Of a DNA stretch of 64,000 nt, positions 9,108 through 16,953 are shown one piece after another (position 1 is the stretch's first letter; each line of letters opens with the position of its first letter). The stretch comes from Alcaligenes ammonioxydans. Its GTDB lineage: Bacteria; Pseudomonadota; Gammaproteobacteria; Burkholderiales; Burkholderiaceae_B. A model generated the notes under the pieces. The model was not told the DNA's origin, ran no database searches, and saw nothing but the letters and a program-made list of their open reading frames with translations. The stretch covers positions 496,001-560,000 of the forward strand of contig NZ_CP049362.1 of assembly GCF_019343455.1 (NCBI RefSeq), in the 5' to 3' direction. The position numbers and the translations under genes are program-made.

Positions 9108-9949
9108 TGAACATGGACACTGTTTTGACTGCCCCCAGCCGCCCGCTGCGTTTGCCCTCACTGGATACGGTAGGAGCGCACGTTTTGGCCCTGCTGTGGA
9201 TCGCGCCTTTGCTCTACGCGTGCTGGGCTGCTTTTCGTGACCCGTCAGCGGCCTTGCGTTTTGACTGGAGCGCAGGTTGGACCTTTGATAACTTTGCCGC
9301 GGCCTGGGATCGTGCGCCCTGGCTGCGCTACATCTTCAATACGACCGCGTTGGTGCTGACGATTCTGATCGGTCAGTTTGTTCTGTGTACGCTGGCTGCC
9401 TACGCCTTTGCCCGCTTTCGTTTCTTTGGCAGCCAGTTTCTGTTCATGCTGCTGCTGTTGCAATTGTTCATTTTGCCCGAAGTGCTGATTGTGGAAAATT
9501 ACCGCATGGTGGCCTGGCTGGGCTGGACCGATACGGTATGGGGCATGGGTGTGCCTTATATGGCCAGTGCGTTTGGGGTATTCCTGCTGCGTCAGGCCTT
9601 CAAGCAGGTGCCGCGTGAGCTGGAAGAGGCGGCGCGTCTGGAGGGCTGTAGCCGTCTGGGGGTGTTGTGGCGTGTGTATGTACCCTTGGTCAAGCCTGTT
9701 TACCTGGCTTATGCCCTGGTGTCGGTGTCAACGCACTGGAACAATTTTTTATGGCCATTGGTGATCAGCAGCTCGGATCACACACGGCCTTTGACTGTGG
9801 GCTTGTCCCTGTTTGGCGCGCCTGAAAGTGGTGTCAGCATTTCCCTGATCAGCGCCGCTACCATCATGACGATCCTGCCGCTATTGCTGGGCTTTCTGCT
9901 GTTTCAAAAGCAGTTCATGCAGGCTTTTTTGCGCGCCGGCATTCGTTAA
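9107..9949 (+). CDS. ugpE: ABC transporter permease, UgpE-like
   Basis: A 280-residue partner permease with six helices and an EAA loop 'ELEEAARLEGCSRLGVLWRVYVPLV'. I start at the ATG that overlaps the ugpA stop (TGATG). A GTG one codon upstream is also possible and would add one residue. It forms the heteromeric channel with UgpA. The next gene follows after 9 bp. Confidence 0.9.
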   Translation: MNMDTVLTAPSRPLRLPSLDTVGAHVLALLWIAPLLYACWAAFRDPSAALRFDWSAGWTFDNFAAAWDRAPWLRYIFNTTALVLTILIGQFVLCTLAAYAFARFRFFGSQFLFMLLLLQLFILPEVLIVENYRMVAWLGWTDTVWGMGVPYMASAFGVFLLRQAFKQVPRELEEAARLEGCSRLGVLWRVYVPLVKPVYLAYALVSVSTHWNNFLWPLVISSSDHTRPLTVGLSLFGAPESGVSISLISAATIMTILPLLLGFLLFQKQFMQAFLRAGIR

Positions 9950-9958
9950 GGAATTCTG

Positions 9959-10768
9959 ATGAAGATTATCCAGTTTTCGGATTTGCACATTACCCCGCCC
10001 GATGGCCTGTTGTTTGGTTCGGACCCTCTGGATCGCTTGCGTCACTGTGTGCAGCACATTAATCGCCATCATGCCGATGCGGATCTGTGCGTGCTGACGG
10101 GCGATCTGACCCATGCCGGTCACCCACGCGCGTACGAGCGCCTGCGTGAAGGCTTGCTAGACTTGATTCCGCCCGTGCGCTTGTTGATGGGCAATCACGA
10201 TAGCCGCAGTGCGTTTCAGCGGGTATTTCCAGACGCCAGGACCGATTTGCCCGGGTTTGTGCAATATGCCGAAACCAGGGGCGATTGGCGTCTGATTTAT
10301 CTGGATACCTTGGAGGACAGCTACACCAACGGTTATCTGTGCGCGCGGCGTTTGCAGTGGTTGCAGCAGGAACTGGCCTCGCATAACGGGCCGGTGATGC
10401 TGTTCTCGCACCATCCTTTGCCCGCCTTGCAGTATCCCTCCATGGATTGGCTGCGTTTGAGCAATGCCCTGGAGCTACTGCCTGCGTTGAAGGCGCACCC
10501 AGCACCCGTACATTTGTTTTCCGGTCATGTGCATCGCTGTGCCAGCGGCGTGTGGAACGGTCTGCACTTTGTAACGGTCAGTGGCACCAACCATCAGCAT
10601 GAACTGGATCTGGAGCGCGAGGGAGCGGCAACGTCCACTTTTGAACCGGCCAGCTACGCGGTGATCCTGCCCAATGCAGACGGTCTGACCGTGCATTTTC
10701 AGCCCTTTGCTTACGAAGAGCTGCGCTTTCCGTACACGGGAGACCTGAACGCGTTGAAGTGTCTGTAA
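9959..10768 (+). CDS. Glycerophosphodiesterase, GpdQ/CpdA-like metallophosphoesterase
   Basis: A 269-residue calcineurin-like phosphoesterase with all binuclear-metal motifs: 'SDLHI', 'GDLTH', 'GNHD', 'FSHHPL' and 'SGHVHR'. Size and motif spacing match the class III cyclic-nucleotide phosphodiesterase group, which includes GpdQ of Enterobacter (glycerophosphodiester hydrolysis). As last gene of the ugp operon it sits where E. coli carries the unrelated UgpQ, so it probably splits imported glycerophosphodiesters into glycerol-3-phosphate and an alcohol. A cAMP phosphodiesterase (CpdA) role is the alternative. Confidence 0.82.
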   Translation: MKIIQFSDLHITPPDGLLFGSDPLDRLRHCVQHINRHHADADLCVLTGDLTHAGHPRAYERLREGLLDLIPPVRLLMGNHDSRSAFQRVFPDARTDLPGFVQYAETRGDWRLIYLDTLEDSYTNGYLCARRLQWLQQELASHNGPVMLFSHHPLPALQYPSMDWLRLSNALELLPALKAHPAPVHLFSGHVHRCASGVWNGLHFVTVSGTNHQHELDLEREGAATSTFEPASYAVILPNADGLTVHFQPFAYEELRFPYTGDLNALKCL

Positions 10769-10851
10769 ATGCGGGGCGGTCGATTTTGAGGTTGGCATGC
10801 AACGCGGTCTTCGAACGTGTACTGAAAAACCGCCATGTTCGGCGAAACGCT

Positions 10852-10879
10852 TTGTTGTTTGCCACAAGATCGCTATACT
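10852..10879 (+). promoter_or_regulatory. Sigma70 promoter for the riboswitch-terC unit
   Basis: TTGTTG (10852-10857) and TATACT (10874-10879) are separated by 16 bp. Transcription would start at about 10886, exactly at the beginning of the manganese riboswitch. Confidence 0.65.
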
Positions 10880-10885
10880 TGCGAA

Positions 10886-11063
10886 CTATCAGGGGGAGTA
10901 GCTTACTTTCCGGCGCATCGTCATCACGGCAATTTGTGTTTTTCACCGATTCCCGGTGCCCGGGCAGCCTTAGGGTTGCAAGCGAGACCTTGCCATTCAT
11001 GGGCAAGGTGCATCCTCAAAAAAGATGGCCTGTGTCCTTAATGGATCAGGCCATTTTTGTTTT
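10886..11063 (+). promoter_or_regulatory. yybP-ykoY manganese riboswitch with intrinsic terminator
   Basis: The conserved loops of the yybP-ykoY aptamer are visible: GGGGAGTAGC near 10893-10902 and GCGAGACC near 10982-10989, flanked by pairing segments (GCAA/TTGC). The aptamer ends near 11014. It is followed by a strong terminator hairpin, ATGGCCTG (11025-11032) pairing with CAGGCCAT (11047-11054), then TTTTGTTTT. Members of this family bind Mn2+ and switch on Mn exporters. Here it precedes a terC-family gene, as in many bacteria, and should act by transcriptional read-through when Mn is high. Confidence 0.88.
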
Positions 11064-11150
11064 GTACAACAGCGGTCATTTTCTCGTTGTACAGTCATGC
11101 AAGATGGTCGTCGGGTTTCAATTAAACAATATGAAAAGGCGGTCTTATAA

Positions 11151-11852
11151 ATGATTGAATTTTTGCAGACAATGAGTTGGGCGGCGGTATTTCAGATCAT
11201 CCTGATCGATATATTGCTGGGGGGCGATAATGCTGTGGTGATTGCCCTGGCATGTCGCAACTTGCCTGCACAGCAGCGCGTAAAAGGTATTTTGTGGGGA
11301 ACGGCAGGGGCGATTGGTCTGCGCGTTGTCCTGATCGCGTTTGCTCTGACCTTGCTGTCCGTTCCATTCCTGAAAGTGGTGGGTGCCTTGTTGCTGGTCT
11401 GGATTGGCGTCAAGCTGCTGATCCCCGAGGAAGATGGTCACGGCAATGTGGAAGGGGGGGCAACCTTGTGGAAGGCCATCAAGACCATTATTATCGCGGA
11501 CTTTGTGATGAGTCTGGATAACGTGATCGCGATTGCGGGTGCCGCTCAGACGGCGGACCCGGATCATCAGATTGGTCTGGTGGTCTTTGGTCTGGTGGTG
11601 AGCGTGCCCATCATTATCTGGGGCAGCACACTGGTTCTGAAGCTGATCGACCGTTTCCCCATTGTGGTAACGCTGGGCGCCGCGTTGCTGGGCTGGATTG
11701 CCGGCGGCATGCTGGTGACGGACGTTAAATACATCGAGTACTTCGGCGAGCCTAGCACCACCATCAAGCTGGCTGCGGAAGTGGCTGGTGCCTTGCTGAT
11801 TGTCGCGTTGGGTCACGGTATTGCGGCCTACAAGCGCAAGCAGGCTGCCTGA
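11151..11852 (+). CDS. TerC-family membrane protein, probable manganese exporter
   Basis: A 233-residue inner-membrane protein with about seven helices. Both acidic repeats of the TerC family are present: 'LLGGDNAVVIALA' near residues 21-33 and 'MSLDNVIAIAGA' near 120-131. Relatives (Alx, YkoY, MeeF/MeeY) export Mn2+ or help metalate exported proteins. The manganese riboswitch directly upstream strongly supports the Mn role. It is a single-gene unit. Confidence 0.9.
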   Translation: MIEFLQTMSWAAVFQIILIDILLGGDNAVVIALACRNLPAQQRVKGILWGTAGAIGLRVVLIAFALTLLSVPFLKVVGALLLVWIGVKLLIPEEDGHGNVEGGATLWKAIKTIIIADFVMSLDNVIAIAGAAQTADPDHQIGLVVFGLVVSVPIIIWGSTLVLKLIDRFPIVVTLGAALLGWIAGGMLVTDVKYIEYFGEPSTTIKLAAEVAGALLIVALGHGIAAYKRKQAA

Positions 11853-11880
11853 GTCTGAAATTGAAACAGCCCGTATAAAG

Positions 11881-11909
11881 CCATGCCGGAGACTTCGCTT
11901 CCGGCATGG
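11881..11909 (+). terminator. Hairpin after terC
   Basis: CCATGCCGGA and TCCGGCATGG form a 10-bp perfect stem with a 9-base loop. Only a weak T-rich tail (TTCTGGGTT) follows, so termination may be partial. Confidence 0.5.
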
Positions 11910-11952
11910 TTCTGGGTTAAGCTCAAACGATTTTCTAAAAAAGGAGTACACC

Positions 11953-12234
11953 ATGGCACAAGCCTCCGCACGCCACATTCTGGTCAGCACCGAAGAGAAA
12001 GCGAATGAACTGAAAGCCGCTATCGAAGGTGGTTCTGACTTCGCTCAGGTGGCCAAGGACAATTCCAGCTGCCCATCGGCCCGCATGGGCGGTGAGCTGG
12101 GAACTTTTGGTCGTGGCCAAATGGTGCCCGAGTTCGATCAGGTTGTGTTCAGCGCCCCCGTGGGCGTTGTGCAAGGCCCCGTCAAGACCCAGTTCGGCTA
12201 CCATCTGGTAGAAGTGACTGCACGTCAGGACTGA
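11953..12234 (+). CDS. ppiC: Parvulin-type peptidyl-prolyl isomerase, PpiC
   Basis: A 93-residue cytosolic single-domain parvulin that interconverts cis and trans proline bonds. 'ARHILVSTEEKA', 'FAQVAKDNSSCPSA', 'GGELGTFGRGQMVPEFDQVVF' and 'TQFGYHLVEV' cover the entire domain, and the length matches E. coli PpiC. The start at 11953 follows AAGGAG with good spacing. Longer upstream reading frames are excluded by this site and by the hairpin at 11881-11909. Confidence 0.95.
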   Translation: MAQASARHILVSTEEKANELKAAIEGGSDFAQVAKDNSSCPSARMGGELGTFGRGQMVPEFDQVVFSAPVGVVQGPVKTQFGYHLVEVTARQD

Positions 12235-12250
12235 TACGATCAGGCCAGAA

Positions 12251-12274
12251 AAACCCGCTTCGGCGGGTTTTTTT
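12251..12274 (+). terminator. Rho-independent terminator after ppiC
   Basis: AAACCCGC-TTCG-GCGGGTTT is an 8-bp stem closed by a stable TTCG tetraloop and followed by T4. Confidence 0.9.
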
Positions 12275-12545
12275 GCGCCTGCTGCGCCTGTGCATGCTGG
12301 GCAGGGCTTGAACTGTTTTGGCAAGCGCAATCCCGTCTTTTCGCGACGGCGATGTCAGTAGGCTCTTGTTCAATAGGCCTGGCTCTGGAGTGGCTTCATG
12401 CTGGTATTTGCCAGACATATACATAAAAAGTCTGGACATTTATCCACAAGCTGCGCAGTATGCCAGCCATGCCGGCTCGTGGGGCCTTGCCCACGCCTTG
12501 CTCGCTTGTTTCGAGCAATTCAGCCCATTCTTATAAAGAAATCCC

Positions 12546-12812
12546 ATGAAACGCACCGATATGGAAAAACTCAGCGCCGTCAAATTGCTGGGAAATGTAA
12601 AAAAGGCGGGCACGCCACAACGCTTTGCAGCTGATTCCGCCGTGGCCGATCGGCGCGAACAACGTCGTCTGGATCAGGCTGCTGGCCTGGTGTCCTTTCC
12701 CATTAAGCTGACGCAGCCTGTTATTGATGCCGTGCGCGCTCGCGCTACCGAGCAAGGTGTCTCGACCAATGAGGTCATTGATCGCCTACTGGCCCAAGCC
12801 TTGGACCTGTAA
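12546..12812 (+). CDS. Small protein with ribbon-helix-helix-like C-terminus
   Basis: An 88-residue basic protein that I do not recognise by name. The first 45 residues are charged and probably flexible. From 'GLVSFPIKLTQPVIDAVRAR' to 'STNEVIDRLLAQALDL' it has the strand-helix-turn-helix pattern of Arc/CopG-type ribbon-helix-helix DNA binders. It ends 3 bp before yaiI and is probably co-transcribed with it. A weak ribosome site (AAAGAAA) precedes the ATG. No toxin-like partner is adjacent, so an antitoxin role has no support. Confidence 0.7.
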   Translation: MKRTDMEKLSAVKLLGNVKKAGTPQRFAADSAVADRREQRRLDQAAGLVSFPIKLTQPVIDAVRARATEQGVSTNEVIDRLLAQALDL

Positions 12813-12815
12813 TTT

Positions 12816-13277
12816 ATGCAGATCTGGGTAGATGCAGACGCTTGTCCGGTCGTCATCAAAGAAATTTTGTATCGCGCCGGGCAGCGCTGGAGTCGCCATG
12901 TGATCCTGGTGGCCAACCAGATGCTGCGCACTCCCCCTTCACCCTGGCTGCGGGCCGTGCAGGTGGCGCGTGGCTTTGATGTGGCGGATGACTATATTGT
13001 TCAGCACGCCAGTGTGGGAGATCTGGTGATTACCGCCGATATCCCGTTAGCGGCGCAGGTTCTGGAACGTCGGGCTCTGGTCCTGACCCCCAGAGGTGAG
13101 CGTTTGGATGTCAATAGCATAGGCGAGCGTCTGGCCATGCGCGACATGATGGAAGAGCTGCGCAGCACCGGCGTGGACATAGGCGGTCCGGCGCCCTTCA
13201 GCCAGGCTGACCGGCGCGAGTTTGCCAATGCGCTGGATCGTCTGATGATGAGTCTGAATAGCGCAGCCCGACGATGA
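12816..13277 (+). CDS. YaiI/YqxD family protein (DUF188)
   Basis: A 153-residue cytosolic protein. '[19 protein letters not shown]' at the N-terminus and '[25 protein letters not shown]' are the conserved DUF188 acidic segments, which resemble PIN-like nuclease active sites. The function is not established. It begins 3 bp after the small RHH-like gene. Confidence 0.9.
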   Translation: MQIWVDADACPVVIKEILYRAGQRWSRHVILVANQMLRTPPSPWLRAVQVARGFDVADDYIVQHASVGDLVITADIPLAAQVLERRALVLTPRGERLDVNSIGERLAMRDMMEELRSTGVDIGGPAPFSQADRREFANALDRLMMSLNSAARR

Positions 13278-13348
13278 GCAGACTTGCCTTGGCGGCCACC
13301 TTTGTGTGAGTCTGTGGTCGGATTGAATTTTTTTAAGTGAAGTACGCA

Positions 13349-13723
13349 ATGACAGACTCAAACCGTCCTTTGATGAATTTATCCGGTCTGAATGAGGCCG
13401 TCGCCCAGTTTGCGCGCGAGCGTGAGTGGGACCAGTTTCACAGCCCTAAAAACCTGGCCATGGCCTTGACCAATGAAGTGGGCGAACTGATCGAAATTTT
13501 CCAATGGCTGACAGAGGCGCAATCGCACGAGGTGGCTAGGGACCCGAAAACTGCCGAAGCCGTGCGTGACGAACTGGCGGATGTGCAGATCTATTTGAGC
13601 CGTCTGGCGTTCGTGTTGGGCGTGGACATGAACGACGCGGTCACCTGCAAACTGGCGAAAAATGCGCAGAAGTATCCCGCCGACAAGGTGCGCGGGACGA
13701 ACAAGAAATATACGGAACTGTAA
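13349..13723 (+). CDS. MazG-like nucleotide pyrophosphohydrolase (RS21-C6/dCTPase type)
   Basis: A 124-residue all-alpha NTP pyrophosphatase. 'FHSPKNLAMALTNEVGELIEIFQWLTE' supplies the EExxE-type magnesium site, and 'DELADVQIYLSRLA' gives the ExxD pair. This group cleaves non-canonical dNTPs and dCTP analogues to monophosphates. I prefer the ATG at 13349, behind AGTGAAG, over an in-frame GTG at 13337. The gene is convergent with the HD-hydrolase gene. Confidence 0.9.
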   Translation: MTDSNRPLMNLSGLNEAVAQFAREREWDQFHSPKNLAMALTNEVGELIEIFQWLTEAQSHEVARDPKTAEAVRDELADVQIYLSRLAFVLGVDMNDAVTCKLAKNAQKYPADKVRGTNKKYTEL

Positions 13724-13747
13724 GAACGTCGCGGCAAACGCGCTGCC

Positions 13748-14395
13748 TTACAGCTCCCTCAGCAGATCCTGCACAAACTGCTCCATCCGCTCGTGTCTTT
13801 CGCGGGCGATTTCCTGTCCTCGTTTAGTCTGAAAGCCTTCAGCCAGTTTCAACAGCTTGGCCGCAAAGTGGTCCAGCGCGTAGCGCTTGTCATCCAGGGG
13901 GCGGTGTTGTGCCTGCGGGTCGCAGGGATCATACAGGCCCGAGCCCATGCGCCCGGCGGTATAGAAGCAGCGAGCTATCCCTAAGGCACCAATGGCATCC
14001 AGCCGGTCGGCGTCCTGCAAAATGCGGGCCTCCAGGCTGACCGGCCTAATGTTGGCTGAAAAGCTGTGGCTTTGGATAACCTTGCCCACGGCCTCGCAGT
14101 CCTGCCCGGACCAGCCTATCTTGGCCAGAATGTGTTGTGCCTGTTCCGCTGACAGGGTGGAAGCGCGCGAACGCAGCGGCGAGTTCTTTTCTACCGCAAC
14201 GCAGTCGTGCAGCACCGTTGCTGCCAGCAAAATCCGCAGATCCCCACCTTCTTTTTCCTGAATCGCACAGACATTCTTCCAGACACGCTGCAGGTGTGAC
14301 TGGTCGTGAGAGCCATCGTTATGGCTGGTGCTGCTATGGGGCAGGAGTTGAGTGGCAAGCGCCTCAAAGGGATGAAAAGGACGGGTCATGGTCAT
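13748..14395 (-). CDS. HD-domain phosphohydrolase, YedJ-like
   Basis: A 215-residue cytosolic HD-superfamily protein. Metal ligands are visible as 'DQSHLQRVWKN' (H), 'TVLHDCVAVEK' (HD) and 'ILQDADRLDAIGALGIAR' (D). It resembles E. coli YedJ, a putative metal-dependent phosphohydrolase of unknown substrate. Start codons at 14395 and 14389 are both ATG without a clear ribosome site; a TTG lies at 14404. It is convergent with the MazG-like gene. Confidence 0.85.
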   Translation of the reverse strand: MTMTRPFHPFEALATQLLPHSSTSHNDGSHDQSHLQRVWKNVCAIQEKEGGDLRILLAATVLHDCVAVEKNSPLRSRASTLSAEQAQHILAKIGWSGQDCEAVGKVIQSHSFSANIRPVSLEARILQDADRLDAIGALGIARCFYTAGRMGSGLYDPCDPQAQHRPLDDKRYALDHFAAKLLKLAEGFQTKRGQEIARERHERMEQFVQDLLREL

Positions 14396-14493
14396 GGTCT
14401 GCAATCGTCAGGCACACAGCATACCGCGAAGCAGTCCAGGACAAAGAAAAGGAGCTGCACCAGGCAGCTCCTTTCTGGCCTGAGGCCAGCGAT

Positions 14494-15468
14494 TTAAAAG
14501 TCGCTCAGGCCCAGATCACTGACAGCATCGGCCCAATAGTTCAGTTCCTGATCCACATATTGTGTGAACTCGGCAGGGCTATTGGTAAGCAGGGTGGCCC
14601 CGTTGCCTTGCCAGATCTCCTTGATCTTCTCAGTGTCCAAGGCTCGATGAATGCTGTCCGCGACGGCTTGTACCGTGGCATCAGGCACGTCACCCTGCAT
14701 GAAGATGCCATACCAGGTCTGGGCGGTGATCTCATCCATACCCAGTTCTTTGAGCGTCGGCACATCAGGCAGGGCAGCCGCGCGCTCCGGGCTGGAGACG
14801 GCCAGAGCGCGCAAGCGGCCATTGCGGATCTGTGCGACAGCCGAAGGCATGGTCTCGAACATGAAGTCCACCTGATCGCCACTGATCAGCGCCATGACGG
14901 CCGGGCCGCTGCCTTTGTAATGCACGGCAGTCATGGTGGTGCCAGAGCGTTTCTCCAGCTTGCCCGCCATCAAATGCAGCATCGTGGCCACGCCGCTCGT
15001 GCCATAGTTCACGCCTGCGCCTTGCTTGGCCGCAGCCAAGAGGTCATCCACGCTCTTGTAGGGCGAGTTGGCATTGACCACCAGCACGTTGGGCATGGCA
15101 GCAATCAAGGTGACCGCTTTCAAGTCTTTGCGGGTGTCGTAGGGGAAGTTCTTCAACACGGCAGGCGCAATCATGTGATGCACGGCACCAAACAAGAGCT
15201 GATTGTCTGCGGGGCTGGAGTTGGCGACCATGCTGGCACCCAGCACACCACCGACACCACCTTTATTTTCTACGACAACGGTTTGACCGATTTCATTACC
15301 CAGTGCTTCGGCCAGAGGGCGAGCCAGGGTGTCGCCCGAACCACCTGCGGCAGAAGGGACGATCAAGCGCACCGGGCGCTCGGCCCAGGCGGGGGGAGCT
15401 GCCCAGCTTTGGGGTGCGGCAGCGACGATAAAACTGAGGGCAAGTACAACACGGGACCAGGGTTTCAT
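14494..15468 (-). CDS. Bug/TctC-type periplasmic solute receptor
   Basis: A 324-residue tripartite tricarboxylate transporter receptor with signal peptide (residues 1-23, cleavage after 'SWA'). 'WAERPVRLIVPSAAGGSGDTLARPLAEAL' and 'VVVENKGGVGG' are the family's carboxylate-binding signatures. No tctA or tctB membrane genes are nearby, so it is an orphan Bug protein, common in Bordetella and Alcaligenes relatives. It follows the enolase-superfamily gene by 30 bp with a strong GAGGAGG site, so the two probably share an operon and a sugar-acid-like substrate. Confidence 0.92.
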   Translation of the reverse strand: MKPWSRVVLALSFIVAAAPQSWAAPPAWAERPVRLIVPSAAGGSGDTLARPLAEALGNEIGQTVVVENKGGVGGVLGASMVANSSPADNQLLFGAVHHMIAPAVLKNFPYDTRKDLKAVTLIAAMPNVLVVNANSPYKSVDDLLAAAKQGAGVNYGTSGVATMLHLMAGKLEKRSGTTMTAVHYKGSGPAVMALISGDQVDFMFETMPSAVAQIRNGRLRALAVSSPERAAALPDVPTLKELGMDEITAQTWYGIFMQGDVPDATVQAVADSIHRALDTEKIKEIWQGNGATLLTNSPAEFTQYVDQELNYWADAVSDLGLSDF

Positions 15469-15498
15469 GTTTTTTTACCTCCTCGGTAGTCGGTGGTT

Positions 15499-16653
15499 TC
15501 AGCCTTTGCCGGAGCCCAGGCTGCCAGGGTTGCTGCGCAGCTTGTCGATCTGATCTTGCCGGGGACTCAGACCCAGCCCGGGGGCGTCTGGCATGTGTAG
15601 CCAGCCTTGTTCGGGCTGGGGCAGGCCGGTGTAGATCTCGGCCATCATGGCGCTGGCGGCCAGATGCCATTCCACATCACCGCCATTGAGCAAGCCGCAG
15701 TGCAAGTGACCGTTGTGGGAGGGGAATGCCCCGCCATTGGCTACCGAAGCATTAAAGCTTTCAGCCAGGGCAAAGATCTTGCGGGACTGGGTAAAACCGC
15801 CGGATATCAGTACGTTAGGCTGCACAATGTCCACCGCCTGCTGCATCAGCAGATCGCGGAACCGATAGGCCTGGCCTTCGTTCTGGCCGGCCGCCACAGT
15901 GATGCCCGTGCTCTGGCGCAGTTCACGCATACGCCCGGTGTCATTTTGTGTGATGGGTTCTTCAAAGAAACCTACATCCAGGTCACGGGCGTGGCGCGCA
16001 ATGGTCTTGGCGTGCACATAGTCCAGACTACAGTTGCCATCGATATACAAGGGCATCTCGGCAGGAATGGATTCTCGTACCAGGCTCATGCGGCGCATGT
16101 CCTGACGAATCAGCTCGGCTAAGGGGCGTGGTTCATCTCGGCGTTGCAGGCCGTGATGGCCCACGACCATCTTCAAGCCTTTGAAGCCTTGGTTGACGCA
16201 GTCCTGGGCGACCTTGACCAGTTCCTCCTCGTTCAGGAAGGCAAAGCCAAACGTGGCATAAGCGGGCACTTTCTCACGGGCGCCACCCAGCAGTTTCCAG
16301 ACAGGCAAACCCAGGGCCTTGCCCTTGATATCCCACAAGGCAATGTCCAATGCAGAGATCGCATGCATGGCATAGCCGGTCTGGCCGCGAGGGCATACGT
16401 TCCAGTACATGCGATCCCACAGACGCTCCGTGTTCAAGGGGTCTTGTCCGACCAAATCACTGGCCAGGATGTCGTTGATGGTGCTGGCCACGGGGTGCTC
16501 TTCGGTAATGGCACTCAGGCCATAACCGGTAATGCCTTCATCCGTTTCGATTTCCACATGACAGATGGCCAGATTGCTGGGTTTTTTGATGCCCGCGCTA
16601 TGGAACTGAAAAGGTACGTTCAAGGGAATTGCGCGTACTGCCGTGATTCTCAT
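15499..16653 (-). CDS. Enolase-superfamily enzyme, mandelate racemase subgroup
   Basis: A 384-residue cytosolic TIM-barrel enzyme with an N-terminal capping domain. Metal ligands D ('YIDGNCSLDY') and E ('FFEEPITQND') are clear. The third ligand position reads 'AAGQNEG' instead of the usual GE. The KxK base pair is reduced to 'GLKMVVG', and the region of the catalytic His reads 'NGGAFPSHNGHLH'. This pattern fits an atypical acid-sugar dehydratase-like subgroup, so I leave the substrate open. The neighbouring Bug receptor suggests an imported hydroxy- or sugar acid. GAGGAG precedes the ATG. Confidence 0.85.
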   Translation of the reverse strand: MRITAVRAIPLNVPFQFHSAGIKKPSNLAICHVEIETDEGITGYGLSAITEEHPVASTINDILASDLVGQDPLNTERLWDRMYWNVCPRGQTGYAMHAISALDIALWDIKGKALGLPVWKLLGGAREKVPAYATFGFAFLNEEELVKVAQDCVNQGFKGLKMVVGHHGLQRRDEPRPLAELIRQDMRRMSLVRESIPAEMPLYIDGNCSLDYVHAKTIARHARDLDVGFFEEPITQNDTGRMRELRQSTGITVAAGQNEGQAYRFRDLLMQQAVDIVQPNVLISGGFTQSRKIFALAESFNASVANGGAFPSHNGHLHCGLLNGGDVEWHLAASAMMAEIYTGLPQPEQGWLHMPDAPGLGLSPRQDQIDKLRSNPGSLGSGKG

Positions 16654-16755
16654 TCTCCGTTCTCCTCACATTTTTTAAATGCGTTTGCATGTAATTGTTT
16701 TAGGTTTATAGCGTTTTGGAGAATAGGTGGGCAATGGTGTAAACCCTTGATTTTA

Positions 16756-16787
16756 TTGATATATAAAAGCCATTTCTGATATATCAA
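16756..16787. promoter_or_regulatory. Inverted repeat upstream of the enolase-superfamily operon
   Basis: TTGATATAT (16756-16764) and ATATATCAA (16779-16787) are perfect inverted 9-mers separated by 14 bp. They lie about 105-135 bp before the operon's start codon in an AT-rich patch. The layout is that of an operator for a dimeric regulator, and no regulator gene is adjacent. Confidence 0.45.
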
Positions 16788-16886
16788 AAGGGCGGGTTCA
16801 GGGGCGAAGAGCGGCGCATGCGGCGGGAAAAAGATGCAGGAGAGTGGTGATGTACGCCGCTAGGCGCTCTTGGCCCTTGTGCATGC

Positions 16887-16919
16887 AAAAGGCCCTGCCA
16901 GGCAAGGCCTGGCAGGGCC
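16887..16919 (-). terminator. Rho-independent terminator of hslR
   Basis: Read leftwards, a perfect 13-bp GC-rich stem (16907-16919 with 16891-16903) with a 3-base loop is followed by TTTT. It lies 35 bp after the hslR stop. Confidence 0.85.
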
Positions 16920-16953
16920 GGTGAACTCTCGGGATGTATGAGCAGTGAGTGGC

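Noticed and set aside
14137..15489. 450-codon open frame antisense to the HD hydrolase and Bug receptor
   Set aside because: It covers parts of two certain genes and the gap between, with no family likeness.
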